From the NCBI RefSeq assembly GCF_901000735.1, contig NC_081544.1, positions 27,646,095 through 27,710,094 on the forward strand: a stretch of 64,000 nt of DNA, read 5' to 3'. Source of the stretch: Corylus avellana (taxonomy: Eukaryota; Streptophyta; Magnoliopsida; Fagales; Betulaceae). Shown here piece by piece: positions 31,381 through 44,402 of this stretch (position 1 is the first letter of the stretch; the number at the start of each line of letters is the position of its first letter). The position numbers and the translations under genes were made by a program. The notes beneath the pieces were generated by a model. That model had not been told where the DNA came from. It did no database searches and was given only the letters and a program-made list of their open reading frames with translations.

Positions 31381-31940
31381 CGAAATCTTCATTCATAATT
31401 CCATACTTTACAACCTCAATTATAGTACTATTATTGTCACCAACAAATCTTAACCATGATCAAAAACTCATCTAAACTCTTTTGTCACCAAATCAGTTAC
31501 CAACATTCATTTCACAACCTAAATCCATAAAACCATAATACAATTATTAAATCATAATCAATAATCTTTTCTAAATCCTTGAGATACCTTAAAATATATT
31601 TTTATCGATCGATACTCAAGAAAGTTGCCGATAATCCAAATGAGTAGGTACTACACATCACAACCTATCTTTCATTTTTTAAAAAAAAAAATATATCCAT
31701 CTATATCCCCAATTTGATTGTAATACTAAAATCCTCAAAATTATTACACTAAATTGATTTTTTTTTTAAAAGGTGATAACATAACAAACAAAAAATATTA
31801 ATCATTAGAAAAATACTCATGGATCATTTATTAAAGACCACAAAAATATAGACTCTACTTGGTTGGAACGTGGCTACCCAATACTTTTTTCTTTTTTTTT
31901 TGGGTCAAAAATCTACGTAAGTAACGTAACCTTATAACCA
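31381..31940. other. AT-rich intergenic, no gene seen
   Basis: Between the gap-interrupted repeat and the truncated PP2 gene. I looked for the F-box exon expected for that gene and did not find it. Confidence 0.45.
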
Positions 31941-31949
31941 TTGCTATTG

Positions 31950-32512
31950 CTATGATATAGGAGGGATACTGGAAGTGGATTCCTTCGGCTAATTTGCCAA
32001 TTTCAGCCCAATTCAAGTATCTCTCTAGCTACTACTATGTTTGCCTGTTTGTACATGCTTGTTTACCCTTTTTGTACATGGAACTGTGGGTAGTAATCTT
32101 GGTGTATGAAATGTACAGATTCTTGGAGGTGGCTTATCTTCTAGAAGTGTGTTGGCTTGAAATAGGAGGTAGAATTGAGACAAAAATCTTGTCACCAAAC
32201 ACAAGATATGGCGCATACCTCATCTACACCATTAAGGGTGATTTCCATCTGCTTTACATCCCAGCAAAGGTGTCCATTAGATTTGAAAATGAGAATGAAG
32301 GTAATGGTACCATTGCTTATTTGCAACCAGATACACCAGAGGGAGTTGATGGACAAGTTCCACGAAGGAGAGAGGACATGTGGTTTGAGATTGAGATTGG
32401 GGAATTCTTCAATGGCAAAGTTGATAGCCTGGTGGGGATGCACTTGATTTGTACTGCCGGTGACTGGAAATCTGGCCTTGTTGTCCATGGCATTGAGCAT
32501 CGGCCAAAATAA
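31950..32512 (+). pseudogene. 5'-truncated F-box/PP2-B gene copy (PP2 domain only)
   Basis: The end of the second exon (to 32016, reading YWKWIPSANLPISAQF, then GT) and the third exon (32119-32512) are present and join in phase. The third exon reads FLEVAYLLEVCWLEIGGRI, ETKILSPNTRYGAYL, ENENEGNG, VPRRREDMWFEIEIGEFF and KSGLVVHGIEHRPK to TAA. This is the phloem-protein-2 lectin-like domain of F-box PP2-B proteins. Neither the F-box exon nor the start of exon 2 is present upstream, so it is a partial copy of the gene that follows. The third exon itself is undamaged. A start within the apparent intron (31994) would be artificial. Confidence 0.8.
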
Positions 32513-33486
32513 GAAATGTAAGAGAAATAGTTTTGCAATTTATGGGTTGGCTTTTCCTTTTGTCTTTGGTAGGGTAGTTTAATTATACTCGATAAGATGT
32601 TGTGTGTTGTTTTGCTTTGTGTCCAAAGCTTACGTTCAATGAAGTTCGATAGATTAAGATGAATTGCAATTTAAGATTTATTCTTATTATTATTATTTTT
32701 GCGTGCCAAATAAAATTAAGTTTTGTCAGCTTGCAGTCCCGTAGGCTTTAATGAAGAAAACATAGCTGAAATTTGTTCAAACTTTTTTTGTAAAAATAAG
32801 AGATAAAAACAGAGAGATACATTTGTTCTTTTCCAAGCAAAAAGAATCATCGTGGGACTCGAAAGAAATCAATGTGAATTTATGCGAGTCCAATTCATAT
32901 TGTATATGATACAAATCCCACGTAAAATATTTTTTTATTAGAAATTATTTTTTTTGGTATTTAGCACGTATGAAAAATTATTATTATTATTATTATTTAT
33001 ATTTTCATATCTATAAAAATTAATTTTTATTCACACCAAAGAAAATATAAAATAATTTTTAAAAAATTTGAGTTCGTCAGTGCTGACGAAGGTATGGCGA
33101 ACTCCAGCAATTTAAAATTAAAAATCTCAAACTTTAAAAATTATTTTTACTATTTAAATATTATTTTAATAATATTTTATAATATTTTAACACCAGCGTA
33201 CTTAGTTGCACTTAGAATAAATAAATAAAAAGTTAATAAATTATGATGGTTCACAAATTTATCAAACTTGTTCTTAATAAGATTGTTCATCGATCGGCGG
33301 ATTGGCGCTCTTTACAAGCCATGTTGAATTTTTTAATTAATTTGTGTTTTCACATCACATCACATGGAGTCAACCGATCTGAAACATCCAACACTAGACG
33401 CGAAGGGTTAAGGCATTAATGTCAAGTAAACTAACACAAGCCCAGCCCAATTTATTCCCAAACTGAAGAAAAAAAGAGGAAAGGAA
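32513..33486. other. Spacer between PP2 copies, no gene seen
   Basis: It holds the 3' UTR of the truncated copy, whose first ~100 bp match the 3' flank of the complete copy (AAGAGAAATGGTTTT-type, TTTTGTCTT-GGTAGGGTAGTTTA). AT-rich DNA follows. Confidence 0.5.
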
Positions 33487-35972
33487 ATGGATGTTACTGC
33501 ACTGCCGGAAGAGTGCATCGCCACCATAATTTCCTTCACATCCCCTCGCGATGCTTGCAGGAATTCGCTAGCGTCCCGGAGCTTCGGATCAGCCGCAGGT
33601 TCGGATCTCGTGTCATCATCATCCTTGAATAACTTATCCAAGAAGGATCTTTATTTCCATCTTTGCCACAATCCCATCCTCATCGGCAACGGTAACCTGG
33701 TGAGCAAGAGTCACTAGCTGCTCATGTTTACTAGTTTCGTATTGATTTTGCTTTGAGAAATAAATACTCTTGTCAGAGGAGGGGGATGCTAGGCTGTTTC
33801 ACTACAAGTTAAGCAGTAAAAAATTCTTTTGAAGCTGAACTGATTATTTTGGAATGTTTTAAAAAGTAATGAAAAGCCCAAATCGCCCATAAGTCCACAG
33901 GCAATATGTCAATATACAAAGAAAATGATTATTTTAGAAAATATGCTCCGAATATCTATTATTAGCTAAAACCAATTTAGTAATTAGGGAAGATAAATGT
34001 TACTTACCATTATTAAGTGTCCATTTCTTAGCATTTTGTTTGTTCTTTTATATTTGCTTTAGCTTTTGCCCTTTTTTTCAAAAAAAAAAAAAAAACAAGT
34101 GAATGTGAATGTGCTTAATTGACAAGAATGTTAAGAGATTGACGCTTGATAATGCTAAATAGTATTTCTAATTAGGGAAAGTACAAATACTCTCATACAT
34201 TTCTATTGTTAATGTTCTCCAAAACTACCAATTGTGTCAATTTTTCCTTAAAAGTGCAAACAAAATGTCAATATTCCCAATAAGGTAAAAAATAGGCTTT
34301 ATAATTTTTTTGTAATTATAAAAAAAAAAAAAAATTAAAAATTAAAAATTAAAAAAAGTATTCTAAAAATTGTTTTAAAATCGGCCACCTCTTGGCTAAA
34401 TGGAAGTGATTCAGCCATCCCTCAGGACTAGCCTAAATAATCAATAAAATGGTAGTTTAAAGGAGCATATTTACTTTTTTTTATTAAGACAATGTTTTCG
34501 AACAGACTTTGATGACTTTTAATGGCTAGGTGGAGTTTGTGTAATACTTGTCCCACTTTTAACATTCCTTTGCCTAAATGAAATGGGGAAGATCCTTTTC
34601 CAATAAAGTGATGATTTCATTGATTTGGCGGCTTACTATTTTCCAAAAAGGTTATTACTTAATGATTTTCTCTATGTCACTATCCATGCTGGCTTGATCT
34701 TGCTTGGTTTGGGGTTCCTTAAGAGAGAATCATAATAACATGAAAGTCGACATGCATTTGAGATCTTCTTAGTGCCCCGTTTTAAAATGTTTTTTGTTAT
34801 TAAAATTGAAACCTGAGAGGTACAGCAATTCCGATATATTTTTTAACGATAATTTCGAATTCTATTTTTCTTCTAGAAGTTCCAAATGTACAGTTTGTCA
34901 CATGCTAATAATTTGTCACCTAGGTCCGTTTTGTTTATCTGTTTCAAATCGCACTGTTTGAAAAAATAGTGATTTTAAAATACATTTCATGAAATGTGAT
35001 TTTTAAGAACAAAGTAGGCATTTGTAAAAACGTAATTTTAGTGTGCAAAATCGTAAAAAACGGACTTTTAGTTTAATAATTGCTTGAATGTTGTTAGTAT
35101 GAAATCCAGTGGTAGCACATCCGGTTGGACTCATGTCTCATGAACTTTTGGTCACTGGTTTGAATCTTTTCTCATTTATTTTCTCTTGGAGTCACTCACT
35201 CAAAAAAAAAAGTGTGGTTCGTATGTTTGATTTTATTAAAATTGCCTAAATTTTATTGAACTGAGAATCTTTGTGATGTACTTCTGACCTTTTTTTTTTT
35301 TTGTCACTAAACAGAGCTTCGGAATAGATAAATTAACTGGGAAAAAGTGTTACATGCTGGGAGCGAGGGAGTTACATATAGTCTGGTCAAACATTAAGGT
35401 GTACTGGGAGTGGTTTTCTTCAGCTGAGTCTCCAGTTTTACCCCAGTCCAGGTCTCTCTCTACCGCTCTGTTTGCGTGTTAATTTGTGCATGCACATATA
35501 TATATATGCATGCTTATTTATCCTTTTTTACATGGCAACAGTGGGGATAATATTACTGGTGTATGAAATGTGCAGATTCTCTGAGGTGGCTCTTCTAAAA
35601 GCGGTTTCGTTTGACATACGAGGTAGAATTGAGACTAATATCTTGTCCCCAAATACAACATATGGGGCATACTTCGTATACGCATTAATTGCAGATAGTT
35701 TCTCTCAACTTCACCACCCAGTGAATGTGTCCGTTAGACTTGAAAATGAGAATGAAGGTAATGCTACCCATGCTTATTTGCGAGCAGATACACCAGAAGG
35801 ACAGGATGGACGACTTCCACGCAGGAGAGAGGACAGGTGGTTTGAGATTGAAATTGGGGAATTCTTCAATGGCCAAGTTGATAGCGTGGCGGACATGCAC
35901 GTGCTGGAGAATAAGGGCTATGTCTGGCAGTATGGCCTTGTGGTCCATGGCATTGAGCTTCGGCCAAAATAG
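33487..35972 (+). CDS. F-box protein PP2-B-like
   Basis: Three exons, 33487-33699, 35315-35451 and 35576-35972, join in phase to 248 residues. The N-terminus MDVTALPEECIATIISFTSP, then RDACRNSLASRSF, is the F-box-like start of PP2-B proteins. The middle has LSKKDLYFHLC, GKKCYMLGARELHIVW and YWEWFSS. The PP2 domain runs FSEVALL, RIETNILSPNTTYGAY, ENENEGNATHAYL, LPRRREDRWFEIEIGEFF and GLVVHGIELRPK. Such proteins are substrate receptors of SCF ubiquitin ligases with a lectin-type PP2 domain. After the F-box, the usual DxVWxxFLPSDY-type stretch is missing, a deletion of about 15-20 residues in exon 1, so SKP1 binding may be weakened. The first intron is 1.6 kb and contains a SINE. Confidence 0.88.
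35104..35211 (+). mobile_element. SINE-like element (second family) in PP2-B intron 1
   Basis: TCCAGTGGTAGCACATCCGG resembles a pol III A box region. GGTTTGAATC at 35158-35167 resembles a B box, and the element ends CACTCACTC plus A10. The body is about 108 bp. Its sequence differs from the SINE at 27751. Target duplications are not obvious. Confidence 0.6.
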
Positions 35973-37760
35973 GATAGGTAAGAGAAATGGTTTTTGCAAT
36001 TTATGGATTGGTATTTCTCTTTTGTCTTGGTAGGGTAGTTTATACTCTATAAGATGTTCAATGAAGTTATGTTGATTATGATGAAGTCAGTTCCCTCTCC
36101 AACCATGCTTCTTGCACGCACAAAATGTTTTTGAAGTTTGATGATTTTGAAATGATTCTTCCTTAGAAGTCGAAGGCTTGAGAGTTGAAACAATCCATAT
36201 GTTAAATCACCAATTATCCCAAAAGCTTAAGCTGATAGGAAGAGGTAAATTTAATCATTTAATCAATACTTTAACACTTTCCCTCACGTGTGGACTCAAA
36301 CTCCCTTTTATTAGATGATGCCCAACACGTGGAATATTTAATTTAAATGGGAACGATTTGACGGAATCAATGTTCGATTTCAGGACCTTTGGCTCTAATA
36401 CCATTTTAAATTACAGTTATCTTAAAAGCTTAAATTGATAGGAAGAGATAAATTTAATCACTTAATCAACACTTTAACACTATAGCCTACAAGGAAGTCT
36501 CACCCCTGCCCTTGGCTATTAGCTAGGAATACTATCAACACAGCCAAAAGGCTGAAGGAGTTGCAAGCCAACATTCCAACACTTACTTGCTTTTCCCAAC
36601 GAGTAAATCTGTCTGCAAAAATAGCACAATGAGAACTGATTTTACTTGCTAAAACTTTCCAACGGGTACCTAGTCATTCTAATTGCTAAAATAGTAAAAT
36701 TATCATTTCATTTAGTTGATATATAAGATAATATTGATTATTTCAAACATTCTGTTAAACAAATTACAGGTAGTTGTTAAGGCTCCTTTTGTTTCGGTGT
36801 AAAATGTTTTCAGTTGAAAATATTTTTTTAAAAAAAAAACTGGCCATTTTTCGTTGTTTGTTAGCAAACTAAAGAGCAATTTGTCAGACTCAGAGCAACA
36901 AATTTTTGACGATAACACTTAGTAAATTTTCAAGCAAGTTCTATATAAGTGTACACAAGAACTAATCTATTTAAAATTTTCTGCAGGAAAATTCTGTATT
37001 CAGTGCAAGGCCAACATCTGCTGTATTTGCATAAAGGTATTGTTGGTTTATAAGAGGACAACAGTTTTTAAAAGATCAAGTAAAGGTATTGTAATTATGA
37101 ACGTTTACATTTTGTATCATGATATACATGTGAAACCTTTATTATTTGTGTTCTTATGAATTCTGACTAGTTAAGATCCATGGCTTCTTTTCTAAATTAT
37201 TGAGGACCGGCAACAACGAAATCAATCTAAAATTGCAATCCTAAATAGATTAGCATCTAAGAAATTGTAGATTCTCAAATTATGAAATTTATGCCATTTT
37301 TTAAGCATCAAAATGTTTTAGACAATGACATATTATTTAAAAAGTGGCTTGTTACATTTGAGAATTAAGTATGTTTTCATCAGGTTCTTGCTTTTTATGT
37401 GGTAAAAAAGGTTGAGCAAAAAAACTGTTTTTTGGATTTATGAAGAAAAAGTGTCTCGAAAACAGTTTTTTCTTTTTTAAATAAAAAAAACATTTTACAA
37501 GGGAAAGTTTTTCTAGCTATTTCGATAATATGTGACTTTTTGATAAGTGACATTTTTCAAGTGTTTTAAAGCTTGGATAGAGTTATATAGTGTCATGCAA
37601 AGTGGTATCTTGTCTTAAAGTTAAACGACCATAACTTACGAAACTAAATTGTGTTAAAGACAAACGGTTAAAAATAAATCAATGAATAGTAAAAGATTTT
37701 ATTGACTAACCGTAGAAAAAATCAATGGCACTTGCAAAGCTTTTAATGACCAAATGGCTT
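35973..37760. other. 3' flank of PP2-B gene and AT-rich spacer
   Basis: It includes an internal repeat (AGCTTAA-TTGATAGGAAGAG, TTTAATCA-TTAATCAA, ACTTTAACACT at about 36225 and 36425). A fold-back-type MITE end lies near 36778-36880 (GGCTCCTTTTGTTTCGG, TTTTCAGTTGAAAATATTTT). No gene was recognised. Confidence 0.45.
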
Positions 37761-38216
37761 CTTTTTTTTTTTACATGTCTACACAAGAGGAATAGGGGGA
37801 CTCGAATTAATGATCTCTACTGGCCGGATGGGGGTGGCCGAAACCACCCCCAATGGTGGTTGGGGGTGGTTTCAGCCACCTCCTTGGCTCCAAGGGGGTG
37901 GTGAGTTGCCTCATCCGGCCAGATGGGGGTGGCCAAGCCACCCCCATGGCCAAAGGGGATGGCCAAGAGCCACCCCCAACTTTTTTTCTTTTTTTTTTAA
38001 ATACATTTTTTTTAAAAAAATTTAATAAATAAATTTTAAGTATGTGCCACGTATCAACACTTGATTGGTCCACGTAGACTTCCGTTAAGTCAACTAACAG
38101 AATGACTAATTTTGTCTATTATCAAAACCACAATGACCTTCTGTGATAAAAATCAAACCCTAAGAGGAAAAAAATAAAGCAACAAAACCCTAGGGAGGTA
38201 TGAAGTATTTAACCCT
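37761..38216. mobile_element. SINE 3' remnant joined to a half copy of the palindromic MITE
   Basis: 37761-37820 matches the 3' half of the 27751 SINE on the minus strand (poly-T, ACATGTCTACACAAGAGG, CTCGAATTAATGATCTC). From about 37821 the GC-rich centre of the MITE follows (GGGGGTGGCC and GCCACCCCC blocks), then one arm ending GTATTTAACCCT at 38216. The second arm and the SINE head are both missing. The plus- and minus-strand ORFs here only reflect the GC-rich MITE centre. Confidence 0.75.
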
Positions 38217-39655
38217 TTAATTTATGAAATGAAATATCTTTTATAAAAAAATAAAAAATAAAAAAAAGGATTCTTTCCAGTACACAGATCTTCCATGCGA
38301 ATTATATTCAATATTTCGAAGCATAAAAGATCCAAGAAAAGGATGAAATCTTTCCATATTCTATGCATAGCACGTCTCTTTGCATTTACTAGCTAAATAA
38401 TTTTTTTTTTCCTAAGCAAATAAGGAAAGAGTTACAAGGATTAAAACATTGAAAATGGGGTGAACTCCCTAATAACAAACCCAAAATAAAAATTACAGTG
38501 CAAAACATAAAAGTAAAAAGTAAGAAATTGGTCATGACCTGGTCCTCTCAATAAGGGCGGTAAAAAGCAATTTAAATACCAAAACAGAATAAACGAGTAA
38601 GGGCATCAACTCTACCAAAACACTTCTAAAGTAAAGGCAACCACCAAGAGGAGGCTGCCGAAGAAAAGGCATCATAAAAAGTATGCATGATGTAACTCCA
38701 TACAAGTTACTTGAATATTAATTTTAGTGCCTGAATGTAATTCCCAAGTATGACTAATCTAGATTTATATGCTTTTTCTTTTATGAGCAAATCATTAAGA
38801 TTCCAAATTCCTTTCATTTTTGAAATTATACATTTTTATCCTACAATACTAATGTGACAGTTCCAATCAATCTTTATATCAATTGATGTAAAAAAAAATC
38901 CAAATGTTGGTTGAGACTGCCACAACGTCAACCTTGTAAGGTACTTTTAGGATAAAAATGTTTTATATATATAGCATTACTCTTTATACATATATCAAAG
39001 TTTTGGCATAAGAAAAAATTAATAGAAATATGTATGGTATATTACAGATGTTAAGGTAGAATATTGCTAGACGTCTTTCCCATATCCTCCTTATGTCTCG
39101 ATCTCCAAAATTGACGTAGCTTTTAAATCATCCTCCTAACTTGATCTAATTAATTGTGATTTTAAAAGCTGCATTAGTTTTGAAGGATATGAAGAGAATG
39201 TCCGGCATCACTCTTCCAAGGCATTTTAAATAAGAGAAAATCTGAAAGTATTAATTAAATAATTAAATTTACTATTTCTTATAAGATTAAGCCTTTGAGA
39301 ACACTCGTAACAGCCACATGTTTAGACATTTTGCGAGTAATTCATACCAAAAGACAATAATAGAGAAACCAGCGTCTTAGAAGAATCACAGTACAAAATC
39401 TTTTTCTTTCTAAATGACCCAGAATTCTGAAAGATCCTAGTTATCTTACAAATCTCTCTATCAAGCATGACTTACAAGTCATCAACCATGAGCCTTATGA
39501 AGTGTTTTATATGCCTCTCATACAATAAATCTAAAGTTCCTTATGCTACCTCTTTGCTTTAGCAAGTAACTCTGTCTGGGCTGTTGATGGCAGGGTTCTG
39601 TTGAGGCTGACCTCTCCGTCTGGCCGTCTCTCACTGGTGGCTTGAGAAGACTTTG
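38217..39655. other. Intergenic between PP2-B and GDT1 genes
   Basis: 38401-38690 begins with a poly-T run and TAAGCAAATAAGGAAAGAG, like a minus-strand LINE 3' end; a similar start occurs at 55563. The remainder is AT-rich. The last ~150 bp should be the 3' UTR of the GDT1-type gene. No other gene is seen. Confidence 0.4.
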
Positions 39656-42600
39656 TTAGAAAACTCCAAAGAATGTGGCCACAGCAAAGACTAGGAACAG
39701 TGCTCCTCCCAAATAGCCAACCTGATTGAGGATTGAGTGAGTTGCAAAGATATCAAAATGCAACAGTTCTTAACCGCAAGTAACAGTTTGTAGCTTTTAC
39801 CAGTTTTTCAGAAATGTGGTTGGCGAGAAAAGCTCCTCCTAGAATAGCAATAGATGTTGCAAGTAGGTGTCCAGCGATGGCTCCACCTGCTACTCCCCAT
39901 GGGGACTGTAGAAAAGAGACGGGTGAGGAGCTCTGGTTTATGTATAAATATGGAATTGTGATGTTTCTGTTTGGAAATTGAGAAAATCATACCTGCGCAG
40001 CACCAAGAGCAATTGTTGCAAGCATTGAGCGGTCTCCCCATTCCTAGAAGCAATCACAAGATACTAAATTTGTAATGTGTAGTTCAAGATGTAAAACTTA
40101 TTAACCCTAAATATACCCAGATGAAGTTCTCATTGTTCCACACTCTGTACATGCATCAAGTTACCAATGGCCTTCTGCCTTTTTATCAAGAAAAAAAAAA
40201 AGTGAAGCATAAAACGTTCTGAAAAGATCTATAGGTTCCAGGTAAAATGAGGGTAATTTTTATACCGATGCGATGCTAATGGTTGCCAAGTGCAAAAATT
40301 ATGGAGTCTGAGCTAATCAATTAAGTTTTCCATGTTTGCAACTGATCAAAGTAATTAAAGCCTCACCTAGATAAAAAATGACTGCAAATAAGGACAAAAG
40401 AACTAACCGCAAAGAATACGAGGCTGAATGACTTCCAGACAATTTCAAATGGATTAGAGAGCTTTTTTGACGCCTGAAGGGAAAAAAGGTACATTTGTAG
40501 GTATCAGCTATTTGAATAGTTAGACAGAATTACGGTCTGCCAAGATAATTGGGAGAGCAATGAACCATGGACTAAAGCCCCATTATATGCAGGCTAAGAT
40601 TACCTTTTCTTTGACAAGCTCCTCAGCTTCAACAAATTCATCAAGTTCAGGGTTGCTCTTGCCACCACTTTGAACTACATTTGATGGAAGGTCCCATGCA
40701 TCTTTTATTGATTTAAGGCCGAAGAACAATAAAAGTGTTATGGCTGCATATTCTCCAATTGGCAATGCTGTTTGGATGACAACAGAATGAAATTTTCATG
40801 TGAAAAATGAGAGACCAGTGGTTCATCGGGACAAAAATATTATATTTGAATGAAACGAATTTGAAGATGTGCAATTTGATGTATATAGATTTATTCAGAT
40901 AAAGACATGAGCAACTGTCGATGATATTATTAAATCAACTTCTGCCACTGACATAGTTACCATACTTCACCAATTAGTAAAGCAAAAGATATATCCGCCT
41001 AGATGCCTAAATTTATAATGGATAACCATTGTAGTGGTCTTTGGGGGCAATGACACTCAGAGATTCGAGGCTTTTCTAAGATTTTTTTTTTTTTTTTTAC
41101 AAATAATAATTTATTGACAAGAAGACAGGCAAAGCCCTCATACATGTAAAGCATACAAGAGAGACAACCACACTAAAGGCGTCTAAAATCTAAAAAGTTG
41201 ACAAGATCTAAAAGAATCGAAGAGGAGAAAGCAGGAACATAAACTACGGCCCAATATAAGAGAGATCTCAAAAAGAGGATTTTAAATAAAGCACAAGGGT
41301 CTTGCTCGCAGTCCACAAAAAGGCGCTGATTAATTTCTCTCCAAATGTTCCACATTAAGAATGCAAAAATGACTTTCTAGATAGCCTCTTTGGAATGTCC
41401 CTACCCTTGAATCTTCCAACAATGTAGCAGCTCTATGATGTTGCTAGACATAGTCCACGAAACTCAGAATAAGTTGAAAACCATGTACCAAAGGTCACTG
41501 GTGTACTCACAGTGGATGAGTAGGTAATTCACGGCCTCCTCATTCTTTTTGCATATGAAACACCAATTGATAATAGTGAAACCCCGCCTTCTAAGATTGT
41601 CCACCGTGAGGAAAGATTGGGAGACGGAGCCTTAACCTTCCAAACACTTTACCAAAGGAAAGGACAAGGATCTCCGGCCCATAAAGTTTTATAATAGTTC
41701 TTCACTTTAAAGTCATGATTACTAACTAGAGTCCACAACATTCTATCTGCCTACCCCAAATGAGTTCTCGAGAAGTATAACAGATTGAGGAAAGAATCTA
41801 AAGATTCCAACTCCCAACCTGAACTGCCCTTGTAAAACTTGGATTCCAATGGAAAGAAATGCCGAAGGAACACAAATAATCTAACACCATAGCCTCTTTG
41901 TGACGAGCTATCGAATAAAGGTCTAGAAATATAGTCTTGAGAGCAGCTTCTCCGCACCAAACATCATGCCAAAAGCAAGTGCGGCACCCATCCCAACCTC
42001 AAAGGAGACAAAGTTGGAAAAATCCTCCCATACATTCTGTATATTCCTCCAAAAACACACCCCGTAGGGCCTTCGAGCTTCCACTAAGAACCAACCACCT
42101 CTATGGAACCCATATTTCCCAGCAATCACCCGACTCTATAGAGAAGACACCTCTTACACATATCACCAAAGCCATTTATTGAGTAAAGCTTTATTGAACA
42201 ACATGAGGTTTTTAACTCCTAAGCCTCCTTTAGGAACTAAGGAGCAGATAGTCTTCTAGTTCACTAAATGAAACTTAGGTGCACTGCCCATTCCATCCCA
42301 AACAAAGTCTCTTTGAAGACATTCAATCTTCTAGCTATACCGGCTGGCAAAGGAAAAAGGGACGTAAAGTACATAGGAACGTACTCTTGATTAGTTTAGG
42401 CAAGCTCTCTGAGACAAGTAAATCTTCTTCCAACTAGCCAATCTTTTTTCCATTTCTCAACAACCCATCCCAAATAGCTTTTTATTTAAAGGAAGCATCC
42501 AGAGGAAGTCCCAAATATTTCAAGGGCAGAGAAAAGATACTATAGCTGAGAAGATCAAGTCCAAGAATATCCAAATCAAGCCTTCGTTAAATAAGGTAAT

Positions 42601-44360
42601 GTATCAAACAATGCCAGCTACATTTTAAAAGATTAAACTGCAATTTGATTTTCTTTTTCATACATGAATATTTTAAACTGATGAGATAGAAGCAGGATCC
42701 TGGTGTGTCTTCCTCTGGTCAGCCTGCCATCGAAGGATGACTAATGTGCAACAGAGACAACTATTGCACCAGCCCAAAGGGAAAACAATTCACAAGAGAA
42801 AGTCCATAATGGACATTGGTTGAAGACATATAGAAAAAGATGACACTGCAATGATCTAATACAGATATAGTGGAAGATTGGGCAAAATACATAAGCAGTG
42901 AAAAATCAACACATCGCATGCTATGATAATATTTTAAGAAGAAAATGTAGTGTTAGAAATACAATTGGATGGCCTCTATGCTCAAATTGTTAGCTGTTTT
43001 TCAACTGAAGAATAATTACACATATAAGCAAATATGGTCAAGATGACTGATGCTCATGAATACAACTTACTGGTCTGAAATTGAGCAGGCACGGACTGAA
43101 ATATCCGTCCAATTACAACAGATAGCACGGTCATAAGTGCAAGAGCGCCCATTGACCCCAACAAAACCTGGTCAATGATTAAATACCACGTGAGAACAAC
43201 ACCTCTCAAATTACACTTCTATCATTCAATGAAAAATCTGCTTCTGGACATTATTAAACATTGTCTGCAATACAGTAAACATTTAGTTGATCTCATAAGT
43301 TGATTTCAGAGATAGTACATAATACATTCACCTTAAAGTAGTAGGGTGCATGAACGTCACAACATTTCTGTATAACAAAAATGCAACCCTAATCCAAGTA
43401 ATAATCAAGGCATTAAGAAATTGGTGTAAACTTAAGAATTAAGAAGATTATTTTCTAGGAAAATCTAAACTATTATGTCTGCATACGATCTAGGATTACT
43501 AATATTTGGAGCCACTCCCCCACCCCACCCCACCCTGCGGGGGTGAAATTCAGGGAAAAAATATGAAAAACAATAATATATAAACACAAGTTTGACCCCC
43601 AATATCTTCAAAAAATAATAATAAAAATAAAAAGCATAAGCCTTTTTTAAGGTTTTTTTTTTTTTTTTTTTTAATTCAAACTAGAATGTTTAATATGGCC
43701 AAAGCCAATGACACTATGACAAAGTGTTATCTTAGATAGTAATTGACCATAATTTTGTCATTCAATTTTTTTTTCTTGCCTTTTGTTGCTGATCAAACAG
43801 GAACTTATGATTCAATTAAGAATGCTTTCACTCCGCATCAATGAGCCGTTAAAAAAATCAATTGATGACAAAATAGATACAAATTTATCAAAGAAGAATG
43901 CACAAAAAGAAACTACAAACAAGTGCAAGAACTATATGAAAAGTAAAGCTGAAAAAGAAAAGGTTTAAACGACTGAACATCTTCATGTTTTTCCATTCTA
44001 TCCTCTCCTAGAAAAAATTTAATATCTAAGGAAAAAAAAAAGAAGCCTTTTGTTCTCCTTCTATGTCCCAAGCAAATAGTCAACAGCAGAAATATTCAAA
44101 TGCCCCTTATAAAATTTCATGCTTGGAGACCTCGATCAGCAAGTCTTTCTATTTCTTCTGGAAGAATAGGCAGAACTCTCTCTATATATATAACTTAAGT
44201 TGCATTCAATTAAAAATGGAAAATAGATATATAAATACAGGATGAAGAATGTGAAGAATAATAAAACAAGAAAGAATGTGAGTGAACAACATTAGAGGGT
44301 ATGTAGACATAGACATATTTAGGGAGAGATGTAGACACAAACACACACGAGATATATGTG

Positions 44361-44402
<42 letters not shown>

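Noticed and set aside
31994..32118. Protein-coding start of the left PP2 copy inside the intron
   Set aside because: The in-frame stretch before 32119 corresponds to the second intron of the complete copy, so the reading is fortuitous.
37807..38073. Proline- and tryptophan-rich ORFs on both strands
   Set aside because: They are translations of the GC-rich palindromic MITE centre.
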